This document shows, in pieces, positions 1 through 6,947 of a stretch of 64,000 nucleotides of DNA. The DNA lies in assembly GCA_020853095.1 (NCBI GenBank), contig JADYZN010000056.1:1-64000 (forward strand). Direction: 5' to 3'. How positions within the stretch are numbered: position 1 is the first letter of the stretch; every line of letters begins with the position of its first letter. The DNA is from Phycisphaerales bacterium (lineage in GTDB: Bacteria > Planctomycetota > Phycisphaerae > Tepidisphaerales > Tepidisphaeraceae). The translations under genes were made by a program, and so were the position numbers. Under the pieces are notes generated by a model. It was not told the DNA's origin. It searched no databases and saw nothing but the letters and a program-made list of their open reading frames with translations.

Positions 1-57
1 CAGCACCTTCAGCACATCCCGTTCCCGCTGTGACATCAATATCCGATCTTTCTCCAT
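1..57 (-). CDS. Transposase N-terminus (partial, runs off the left edge)
   Basis: Reading leftward from an ATG at 57-55 gives 19 codons beginning MEKDRILMSQRERDVLKVL, preceded by a purine-rich AAGGGATG-like ribosome site. An opening of MSQRERDxLKVL followed by a helix-turn-helix is what I recall for ISNCY-type transposases. It fits the repeated terminal motif immediately upstream. Only the first 19 residues are visible, so no catalytic residue can be checked and the family is tentative. Confidence 0.45.
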   Translation of the reverse strand, partial: MEKDRILMSQRERDVLKVL

Positions 58-121
58 CCCTTACAGTGGAGCCGAAACCGGACATTTCTACCTTGCTAAG
101 ACCGGACATTACTATTTTGCT
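1..121 (-). mobile_element. Right end of an insertion sequence (partial)
   Basis: Two near-identical 20-bp direct repeats of the form CCGGACATTnCTAnnTTGCT lie at 78-97 and 102-121, just upstream of a leftward ORF that runs off the window. Tandem motifs of this kind are typical of the terminal region of some insertion sequences (ISNCY-like), so the element probably ends near 121. The rest of the element lies outside the window, so the family is an inference. The end sits 65 bp from the tRNA-Cys gene. Confidence 0.5.
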
Positions 122-186
122 ACGACAGCGCCAGCTTGCGGACCTCTCGATCAGGCCTATAATCCCTCCGCTGACGTTGAGTTTGC

Positions 187-260
187 GGCCGGATACCCAA
201 GCGGACTAAGGGGATGGATTGCAAATCCATTATTCGTGGGTTCGAATCCCACTCCGGCCT
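187..260 (+). tRNA. tRNA-Cys (GCA)
   Basis: A full cloverleaf can be drawn: acceptor GGCCGGA pairs with TCCGGCC, the anticodon stem ATGGA/TCCAT encloses the loop TTGCAAA (anticodon GCA), and the T arm is GTGGG-TTCGAAT-CCCAC. The discriminator base is U, as expected for cysteine tRNAs. CCA is not encoded. Confidence 0.95.
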
Positions 261-304
261 TTGATTTTTCGGACATTGTTTCATCTCCCATCCCGACGAT
301 CCAT

Positions 305-1300
305 TCAAAACCATCGCTTTTTACGGAACAGGTAGAGCATGATCGTCATCGCGATGATCATCACGACCACCACCGCCCAGAAGGCGATTGGAGAATGCAA
401 CCCGGGGATGGATTCAAAATTCATCCCGAAAAAGCTCGTCACCACCGTGAACGGCAGCGCCACCACGCTGATGATCGTCAGCGTTTTCATGATCTGGTTC
501 AGATGGTTGCTGATGCTTGACAGGTAAATGTCCCGCGCGCCCATGATCAGGTCGCGGTACAGCTCCACCATTTCCACCACGCGGATCAGGTGATCCTGCA
601 CGTCCCGCAGATAGGTCCGCGTCGATTCGCGGATGAACGGGACTTCGCCGCGCGTCAATTGGGCGATCACCTCGCGCTGCGGGCCGACGATCCGCCGAAG
701 ATTCAGCAACTCGCGCTTCTTGCTGGAGATCGCATGAAGCACCTGCGGCGTCGGGTTGGCCATCGCCTCCTCCTCCAGATCGTCGATCGATTCCTGCAAA
801 TACTCCAGGATCGGCTCGTAATAATCGACCAGATGATCCAGGATGTTGTACAGAAGCATGTCGATGCCCGCGTCCAGCACCACCGGCGTGTCGGCCGCCG
901 CCTTCTGGGCCAGCTCGTCGAGATGTTTCAGTTCATCATCGTGGATCGTCACCAGGTATCGGCTCGACATGAACAGATCGATCTCCATCGTCTGGATGCG
1001 TTTGCGATGCTCCTTGACGTCCGGCCCATGCACCACCATGTAAAAGTATCCCTGCCGGTTGACGTCGCCGATGTGGTCGTAGCTTTCGATTTTTGGCCGC
1101 TGGCTGTATTTGATGCTGTCTTCGATGGCCAGCGGATGAAACCCGAACACTTCATCCAGCAGCGCATATTCCTTTTCCGTGGGCTGTTGCATGTCCAGCC
1201 ACAGCACCGCCTTCGGGTCCCGCAGCGCGGATCGCAAACTGTCCGCCGAGCTGTCCGTGGACGTTTTGTCATCACCGAATTTGATGAATGCGCGTATCAT
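305..1300 (-). CDS. corA: Magnesium/cobalt transporter CorA
   Basis: A 331-residue inner-membrane divalent cation channel of the CorA family. The protein has a long acidic and coiled N-terminal cytoplasmic part, then two C-terminal membrane helices (about 271-291 and 304-325). The signature GMN lies at 292-294 at the end of the first helix and forms the selectivity loop. It ends in a basic FRKKRWF tail. I chose the ATG at 1300 (MIRAFIKF) over an upstream in-frame start because the extra 40 residues are low-complexity Arg/Trp-rich and would overlap the divergent promoter region. It is transcribed divergently from the dipeptidase gene at 1372, leaving about 70 bp for two promoters. Length and topology are normal for CorA. 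Confidence 0.93.
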   Translation of the reverse strand: MIRAFIKFGDDKTSTDSSADSLRSALRDPKAVLWLDMQQPTEKEYALLDEVFGFHPLAIEDSIKYSQRPKIESYDHIGDVNRQGYFYMVVHGPDVKEHRKRIQTMEIDLFMSSRYLVTIHDDELKHLDELAQKAAADTPVVLDAGIDMLLYNILDHLVDYYEPILEYLQESIDDLEEEAMANPTPQVLHAISSKKRELLNLRRIVGPQREVIAQLTRGEVPFIRESTRTYLRDVQDHLIRVVEMVELYRDLIMGARDIYLSSISNHLNQIMKTLTIISVVALPFTVVTSFFGMNFESIPGLHSPIAFWAVVVVMIIAMTIMLYLFRKKRWF

Positions 1301-1371
1301 GAAATCCCACTTTATCCGCCGACAACCGAACACAACAGGACGTTCCCGCCATCGGATGCTATGATCCCTCC

Positions 1372-2754
1372 ATGCTCGACAACGTCCTTCAGACCATTGA
1401 CGATGGCTCGGAACAATCACTTGACGGCCTAAAGGAATTTTTACGCATCCCCAGTGTCAGCACGGATGACCATTACGCGGCCGACATCCGCCGTTGCGCG
1501 GATTGGCTGTCCGGCACGATCCGCAAGCTCGGACTGGAGTCGCAGGTCCTGCCCACCGCCGGCCATCCGGTGGTGGTCGCCCGCAACGAACACAAACCCG
1601 GCCGTCCCACCGTGTTGTTTTACGGGCATTATGATGTTCAACCCCCCGATCCGTTCGATCAATGGACCACGCCGCCGTTCGAGCCGGCCATTCGGGATGG
1701 CGCGATTTACGCCCGCGGCGCGGCCGACGACAAGGGACAGGTCTGGGCACACCTGCAAGCCATCCGCGCCTGGCAGCGACATGGCGGCCTGCCGGTCAAT
1801 CTCACCATGTTGATCGAAGGCGAAGAGGAGATCGGCAGCGGCAGCCTCCCCTCGTTCATCGAATCCCACCGCCAGATGCTGCACGCCGACCTGGCGATCG
1901 CCAGCGACACCAACCAGTACGCCCGCGGCCTGCCGGCCATCTCGTATGGTCTGCGCGGCATCGTCTTTCTGGAAATCACGCTCACCGGCCCATCCCACGA
2001 TCTGCACAGCGGCATTTATGGCGGGTCGGTCCCCAACGTCGCCAATGTCCTGACCGAATTGCTGGCGACGCTGCACGATAAGCAGGGCCGGGTCGCCGTC
2101 GAGGGTTTTTATGATGATGTGCTTCCGTTGACCGATGCCGAACGCCAGATGTGGCGAAAACTGCCATTTGACGAAAATCGCTTCGCGGCCGAGCTGGGGA
2201 TGTCTTCCTCCCAACTCGGCGGCGAAACCGGCTACAGCACCCTCGAACGCCAATGGGCCAGGCCCACCTGTGACATCAACGGCATGACCAGCGGCTATCA
2301 AGGCCCCGGCGCCAAGACCATTATCCCCGCCACCGCCTCGGCCAAACTCTCCATGCGGCTGGTCCCCAGCCAGGACCCCGCGACCATCGCCCGAAAGGTT
2401 GAACAGGCCCTTCGTCGGCGCTGTCCCGACACGGTCAAAATGGAGGTCAGCGGAGTCACCTGGTCGCCGCCGATTTTAATCCCCCACGATGGCGCTCCAA
2501 TTCGCGCGGCCACCGATGCGTACAAGGTCGGTTTCAACGCCACGCCAACCCTGATCCGGTGCGGCGGCACGTTGCACGTGGTGCCCCAGATCAAATCGCT
2601 GCTGGGGATCGACACGCTGCTGGTGGGTTTTGGACTGCCCGATGACCGGGTTCATTCACCCAATGAAAAATTCGACCTTGACGCCCTCCATTGCGGCACG
2701 CGGACGGCGGCGGCGCTCTATCAGAACCTTGCCGGGATCGACTCGTTCAAGTGA
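1372..2754 (+). CDS. M20 family metallopeptidase (dipeptidase)
   Basis: A 460-residue cytosolic zinc peptidase of the M20/ArgE/CNDP group. The metal and catalytic motifs are intact: YGHYDVQPPDP with His86, RGAADDKG with the bridging Asp119, and EGEEEIGSGS around 149-157. The dimerisation insert follows (GPSHDLHSG and after). The C-terminal ligand His lies in the HSPNEKF motif near the end. The family hydrolyses dipeptides or acylated amino acids, and the PPDPFDQW stretch after the first His favours the carnosinase-like dipeptidase branch. The substrate cannot be read from sequence. The 3' end overlaps the convergent SDR gene by 8 bp. Confidence 0.9.
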   Translation: MLDNVLQTIDDGSEQSLDGLKEFLRIPSVSTDDHYAADIRRCADWLSGTIRKLGLESQVLPTAGHPVVVARNEHKPGRPTVLFYGHYDVQPPDPFDQWTTPPFEPAIRDGAIYARGAADDKGQVWAHLQAIRAWQRHGGLPVNLTMLIEGEEEIGSGSLPSFIESHRQMLHADLAIASDTNQYARGLPAISYGLRGIVFLEITLTGPSHDLHSGIYGGSVPNVANVLTELLATLHDKQGRVAVEGFYDDVLPLTDAERQMWRKLPFDENRFAAELGMSSSQLGGETGYSTLERQWARPTCDINGMTSGYQGPGAKTIIPATASAKLSMRLVPSQDPATIARKVEQALRRRCPDTVKMEVSGVTWSPPILIPHDGAPIRAATDAYKVGFNATPTLIRCGGTLHVVPQIKSLLGIDTLLVGFGLPDDRVHSPNEKFDLDALHCGTRTAAALYQNLAGIDSFK

Positions 2755-3481
2755 TCGACCGCCCGCCATCCAGCCGGATGATCTGGCCAGTGATGTATGA
2801 GCCGCCGGTCACCAGGTAATGAACCAGCTCCGCGACATCCTCCGGCGTGCCGGATCGGGCCAGCGGCACGCGCTGAAGGTATTTTTCGCGTTCCTGTTTC
2901 GGATAATCATCCGGCCACTGAACCACCCCCGGCGCGATCCCGTTCACGGTGACCTGGGGCGCCAATTCCCGTGCCAGGCCAAGGGTTAAATTTCCCAACG
3001 CCGCCTTTGACGCACAATACGCCAGAAATTGCGGCCAGGGGCGTTCGGCCAGCAGGTCGATCATGTTCACCACATGGCCATGGTTTTTTCGCAGCATTTT
3101 TTCAAATTTCTGGCACAACAGCAGTGGGACCTGAACATGCAGTTGCATGAGCTGTTCAATCAATTTTATTCGGGTTATACTCAGCCGGGCAGGTTGATAG
3201 ATCGAGGCGTTGTTCACCAGCACATCCAGCCGTCCAAAATGACTGCGGATGGTTTTGGCAATGGCATTTACCGCCCGTTCGGGGTGGTTGAAGTCGGCCT
3301 TGATCGCCAACGCACGGGGGCCTTGCGGGTCCAATTGTTTTTGCAGGGCAATCGCTTCTTTGCGGCTGTGCATGTAAGTGAAGGCCACATCATAACCTGC
3401 GCTCCATAGGCGCTGGGTGATGGCCTTTCCCACGCGGATCGCTCCGCCGGTGATTAAAGCAACGGGTAGGGTATTTGCCAT
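2747..3481 (-). CDS. SDR family oxidoreductase, FolM/pteridine reductase-like
   Basis: A 244-residue short-chain dehydrogenase with a Rossmann fold. It starts with TGGAIRVG (11-18), the TGxxxRxG form seen in FolM and PTR1 pteridine reductases rather than the usual TGxxxGIG. NNAS is at 90-93. The active site is YCASK (Tyr155, Lys159). The position usually held by the catalytic Ser is Asp142 (NMIDLL), again as in PTR1/FolM. Reduction of dihydromonapterin or dihydrobiopterin with NADPH is therefore the best guess. An open frame continues 207 codons upstream, but the ATG at 3481 gives a normal-length protein and the upstream part is antisense to the next gene. Its start lies 30 bp from the divergent zincin gene. 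Confidence 0.82.
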   Translation of the reverse strand: MANTLPVALITGGAIRVGKAITQRLWSAGYDVAFTYMHSRKEAIALQKQLDPQGPRALAIKADFNHPERAVNAIAKTIRSHFGRLDVLVNNASIYQPARLSITRIKLIEQLMQLHVQVPLLLCQKFEKMLRKNHGHVVNMIDLLAERPWPQFLAYCASKAALGNLTLGLARELAPQVTVNGIAPGVVQWPDDYPKQEREKYLQRVPLARSGTPEDVAELVHYLVTGGSYITGQIIRLDGGRSIT

Positions 3482-3511
3482 GAGGGGAGCATAACATGAT
3501 ATGATCTGTTT

Positions 3512-3892
3512 GTGCCGTATCAGGTCAGCCAGGAACGTTTTGGGGAGTTGGTCGAGCGGGCGCTGGCCGAATTGCCGGCGGAATTTGCGCGATTTCTGGA
3601 GGAGGTTCCCATCGAGGTGCGTGATCGTCCATTGGCCGGCCAGCTTCAGCGGCTGGGGATGGGGCGTAATGAATTGCTGTTGGGCCTGTACCAAGGCCGG
3701 CCGCGAACCCAGCGGAGCGTTGAGGATTCCGGGCAAATGCCAGATGTCATTTATCTCTATCAAAAACACATTGAATCGGTCAGCCGTTCGGAAAAGGAGC
3801 TGATCCAGCAGGTCCGCACAACCGTATTGCACGAGATCGGGCATCATTTCGGCATGGATGAGGAGGACCTGGACAAGTTGGGCTACGGCTGA
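3512..3892 (+). CDS. Small zincin-like metallopeptidase family protein
   Basis: A 126-residue protein starting at GTG. The C-terminal motif HEIGHHFGMDEEDLDKLGY holds an HExxH zinc site (His107, Glu108, His111) followed by an acidic stretch. This matches the small bacterial zincin family often annotated as metallopeptidase family protein or DUF1025. No signal peptide or membrane helix is seen, so it is probably cytosolic. The natural substrate of the family is not known to me. It is divergent from the SDR gene and followed by 145 bp of non-coding DNA before the export cluster. Confidence 0.85.
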   Translation: MPYQVSQERFGELVERALAELPAEFARFLEEVPIEVRDRPLAGQLQRLGMGRNELLLGLYQGRPRTQRSVEDSGQMPDVIYLYQKHIESVSRSEKELIQQVRTTVLHEIGHHFGMDEEDLDKLGYG

Positions 3893-3954
3893 GGCCGCTG
3901 GTAAAGAATTGGCAAATGATGTGACGATTTTCTTTAATTGAACGATCCACGGGC

Positions 3955-3982
3955 TTGACCGGGCGTATGTCCGATTGATACT
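3955..3982 (+). promoter_or_regulatory. Candidate sigma-70 promoter for the HlyD/M50/SecA cluster
   Basis: A TTGACC -35 at 3955-3960 is followed after 16 bp by a GATACT -10 at 3977-3982, about 55 bp upstream of the chosen start of the first cluster gene. Match and position are reasonable, but this is a by-eye call. Confidence 0.35.
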
Positions 3983-4037
3983 TCGGGGGTTAGAATAAGC
4001 AAACGATGTGGGTGGGCGGATGTCTGGAGATTCTGGA

Positions 4038-4901
4038 ATGATCCCTTGGAAGAAGCGTTTAAGTGGTGTGGCGGTGTTGGCCGGATTGCTGGCCGGCGGC
4101 ATGGCATGGGCGGCTCAGGCCCCATCAGCGGCCGACCAGACGGTTCCTGCGGTGAGCAAGCCGTCGCAAAAGCGTGAATTGACGCTCACCATCCGCGGGA
4201 CCATCAGCCAAGTGCCTGTCAAAGAAGGAGATACGGTCAAGGCGGGGCAGCTTTTGCTGGCCGAGGACGACCGGGTGGAGCAAAAAGAATTGGAACGGTT
4301 GCAACTTGAGGCCCAGTCACAAATTGCGATCAAGGCCGCCGAGGCCGAATTGAAGGTGAAGCAGGCGGAATTGGCCAATTACGAGGAGATGTACAAAAAT
4401 CACGCTTCCAATGAGATCGAGCTGCGCAAGGCGCAGGCGGAGGCGGAGGTGGCCTTGTTGCAGGTGGAGAAGGCCAAACAGGATTCGGAAATCAGGAAAA
4501 AAGAGGCAGAGAAACAGGCGGCGGTGCTGGAATTGATGCGCCGATCCAGTCCGATTGACGGGGTGATCGCCAAGCTGGAAGTGGGGGTGGGCGAGGTGGT
4601 GGACCCGACCAAGCCGGTCTGCACGGTTGTGCAGAACAATCCATTGTGGGTTGAGGCGTACGTTCCGGTTGGCGTGGCGGCGCAGTTGAAGGTGGGGCAG
4701 ACGATGCAGGTGCGCTATCCGCAGGAGGACCAATGGCTGGCGGGCGAGGTGAATTTTCTGTCTCCCGTGGCGGATGAGCGCAGCGGGATGCGGTTGATCC
4801 GGCTGCAACTGCCCAATCCGGAGCTTCGCGAATCCGGGTTGAACATGCTGTTGCGGTTGCCGGACCAGGTGGCGCGGGCCGAGGATGCTTCATCCCATTA
4901 A
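4038..4901 (+). CDS. HlyD/RND-type periplasmic adaptor (membrane fusion protein)
   Basis: A 287-residue secreted adaptor. Residues 1-28 form a signal peptide (MIPWKKRLSGVAVLAGLLAG, then an AWA-AQA cleavage region). A half biotinyl-lipoyl motif follows (VPVKEGDTVKAGQLL), then a long alpha-helical hairpin rich in Ala, Glu, Lys and Gln. The second lipoyl half is SSPIDGVIAKLEVGVGEVV, and a beta-barrel domain follows. This is the plan of MFP/HlyD proteins that bridge an inner-membrane pump and an outer-membrane exit. I chose the ATG at 4038 because GGAG lies 8 bp upstream and the signal peptide then starts cleanly; in-frame ATGs at 4008 and 4020 are alternatives. It is the first gene of a four-gene run, 33 bp before the next. 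No RND pump is nearby. Confidence 0.85.
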   Translation: MIPWKKRLSGVAVLAGLLAGGMAWAAQAPSAADQTVPAVSKPSQKRELTLTIRGTISQVPVKEGDTVKAGQLLLAEDDRVEQKELERLQLEAQSQIAIKAAEAELKVKQAELANYEEMYKNHASNEIELRKAQAEAEVALLQVEKAKQDSEIRKKEAEKQAAVLELMRRSSPIDGVIAKLEVGVGEVVDPTKPVCTVVQNNPLWVEAYVPVGVAAQLKVGQTMQVRYPQEDQWLAGEVNFLSPVADERSGMRLIRLQLPNPELRESGLNMLLRLPDQVARAEDASSH

Positions 4902-4934
4902 GTCACAAGACGGCTATTGAACAAGGTAAAAGCG

Positions 4935-6848
4935 ATGTCATCAGGTATCGTCGAGTCATCACAGGGATCGGGAGCGGACACGCCGGCGGCGTCCGGGCCG
5001 GCGCGATCGAAGCTGGTGCAGCGTCTGCTGGCGGCGTCGGAAAACCTGCCGGCGTTTATGAACGATCTGTTGACGACGCAGGCGGTGTCGGTGGCGGGGA
5101 CGGAGGCGGCGGCGTTTCTGATCGAACGGCAACAGGAGGCGGCGGCGGAATTCAACCTTCGGCCGATCGCGCACATCCGGCCGGACAATTCGAGCCAGGA
5201 GACGCGCCAGGCGGCGATCAATGCGTTCGTGGACATCATTCGGCCGTGCGTGATTCAGGGGAAGGATGGCGCGATCGAAGTCGGCCCGACGCCCGATGCG
5301 GGGGAGATCCAGTTCTGCCTGGTGACGCTGTTGCGCAGCGAGGGGCAGATCGTGGCGGTGTCGGCGGTGATCACGCGCTGCCGGGACGTTGAACGGGCCA
5401 AGCAGCGGTTGATGTCGATGCAGCTCGTGGCGGGGTATTTTGAGTTGTATTCGCTTCGGCGCAGCAGCGAGCAGTCGCGGTTCATCGCCCAGAGCCATCA
5501 GCAGGTGCTGCAACTGGCCGGCGCGGTGGCGACGGCCGAGGGGTTTGAGGGGGCGTCGATGAACCTGTGCAACGAACTGGCCCAGCGCAGCGGCGCTGCG
5601 CGGGTGGCGATCGGGTGGCTGAGCGGGACGAGGATCAAGCTCAGGGCGCTGTCGCACACGGAAAAATTCGATAAAAAGCAGGAACTGGTGGTGGCCCTGG
5701 AGCGCGCGATGGAGGAGTGCGTGGACCAGGAGCAGCCGGTGCAGTTTGATCCCAAGGGTGAGACTTCATCGCCCAACGTGTCGCGGGCGGCCCGCGAATT
5801 GTCGCAGTCGCAGGGGGGCAACATCGTGTTGACGCTGCCATTGCGGCGGCGCGCCGAAGTGGTGGGGGCGGTGACGCTGGAATTTCCATCGGATCGTCAA
5901 CTGGGCGAACACGCGGCCAGCGGGCTGGCGGTGGCGGCGGATCTGCTGGCTCCCCAGTTGTACGACCGGTTTCAAAACGACCGCTGGCTGATCACCAAGA
6001 CCGGCGTGAGCATCCGAGAAACCGCGAAACTGGCGGTGGGCCCCAAACACATGCTGGCCAAGCTGATCATCGTACTGGTGATCGCGGCGGGGTTGTTCGT
6101 GACGTTTTATCGTCCGATGTATCGCGTCAACGCGGCGTTCAAGTTTGTGCCGGTGCAACGGCAGTCGATCTCGGCGCCGTTCGAGGGAAGGGTGCAGGAG
6201 GCGTACGTCCGGCCGGGCCAGGCGGTCAAGGCCGGCGAGCTGATGTTGAAGATGGACACCTCCGACCTGGAGATCAAACTGTCGGAGGCGATGAGCAAGG
6301 CGCAGCAACTGGCCAAGGAAGCGGACAAATACCGCGGCGAGGACAAGATCGCCGAGATGCGGATCGCGCTGGAGGAAAAGGCGCAGGTCGAGTCGCAGGT
6401 CCAGTTGATTCAACTTCAGATTCAGCGTGCGAGCATCGTGGCGCCGATCGACGGCGAGGTGATCGCCGGGGATTGGCAGCACAAGAAAGGGGCGCCGTTG
6501 AAGCAGGGGGATGAGGTCTTCCAGGTGGCCGATCCGCATCATCTGCGGGCGGAATTGACGGTCTCCGACCGGGACATCCAGGAGATGGGGGAGCATTTTG
6601 TCGGCAAGCTCGCGACGACGGGCCAGCCGCAGGAAAAATACGAGTTTGAGGTGTCGCGGATCGTGCCGCTGGGCCGCGCCGATGAGGGGAGCAACGTCTT
6701 CACGGTGTACGCGGACATGCGGCAGACCTCGCCGACGTGGCTGCCGGGGATGGTGGGGCAGGCGCGAATCGACATCGCCAAACGGCCGCTGGTGTGGATC
6801 TGGACGCATCGCGTGGTTGAGTTTGTGCGGTTGAAATTCTGGGTGTAG
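4935..6848 (+). CDS. GAF domain-HlyD fusion adaptor protein
   Basis: A 637-residue protein with an unusual plan. There is no signal peptide. Roughly 370 N-terminal residues look cytoplasmic and include a GAF-like region (about 195-340). One membrane helix follows (about 376-394), then a periplasmic HlyD part: a lipoyl half (SAPFEGRVQEAYVRPGQ), a short helical hairpin, a second lipoyl half (APIDGEVIAGDW) and a beta barrel. It ends with a hydrophobic tail near VWIWTHRVVEFVRLKFWV. The GAF part could sense a ligand and set the state of the exporter, which is inference. The ATG at 4935 (with AAGG upstream) is preferred over a TTG at 4917. It resembles the C-terminal half of the next gene product, suggesting the two adaptors work together. 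Confidence 0.8.
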   Translation: MSSGIVESSQGSGADTPAASGPARSKLVQRLLAASENLPAFMNDLLTTQAVSVAGTEAAAFLIERQQEAAAEFNLRPIAHIRPDNSSQETRQAAINAFVDIIRPCVIQGKDGAIEVGPTPDAGEIQFCLVTLLRSEGQIVAVSAVITRCRDVERAKQRLMSMQLVAGYFELYSLRRSSEQSRFIAQSHQQVLQLAGAVATAEGFEGASMNLCNELAQRSGAARVAIGWLSGTRIKLRALSHTEKFDKKQELVVALERAMEECVDQEQPVQFDPKGETSSPNVSRAARELSQSQGGNIVLTLPLRRRAEVVGAVTLEFPSDRQLGEHAASGLAVAADLLAPQLYDRFQNDRWLITKTGVSIRETAKLAVGPKHMLAKLIIVLVIAAGLFVTFYRPMYRVNAAFKFVPVQRQSISAPFEGRVQEAYVRPGQAVKAGELMLKMDTSDLEIKLSEAMSKAQQLAKEADKYRGEDKIAEMRIALEEKAQVESQVQLIQLQIQRASIVAPIDGEVIAGDWQHKKGAPLKQGDEVFQVADPHHLRAELTVSDRDIQEMGEHFVGKLATTGQPQEKYEFEVSRIVPLGRADEGSNVFTVYADMRQTSPTWLPGMVGQARIDIAKRPLVWIWTHRVVEFVRLKFWV

Positions 6849-6896
6849 GGTGGGCAATGCCCATCAAATCGTTCGTGGTGGGCAATGCCCACCCTA
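6846..6896 (+). repeat. Dispersed palindromic (REP-like) repeat
   Basis: The outer arms TAGGGTGGGC and GCCCACCCTA can pair, and each half also contains its own small palindrome TGGGCAATGCCCA. A second copy with the same architecture lies at 61367-61434. It starts at the stop codon of the GAF-HlyD gene and could also act as a hairpin in the mRNA between the second and third cluster genes. Confidence 0.75.
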
Positions 6897-6947
6897 CGGC
6901 CCTGAAAAAACGGGGACATGACTGAATCGGCGGGATACGGCTAATCA

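Noticed and set aside
2747-4102. A 451-codon reading of the SDR gene extending over the zincin gene
   Set aside because: The extra 207 residues are antisense to the zincin gene and have no fold. The ATG at 3481 matches the start of the Rossmann domain.
6918-6944. An 8-codon mini-ORF (MTESAGYG) ending 3 bp before the M50 fusion gene
   Set aside because: It could be a leader peptide, but ORFs this short arise often by chance and its ribosome site is poor.
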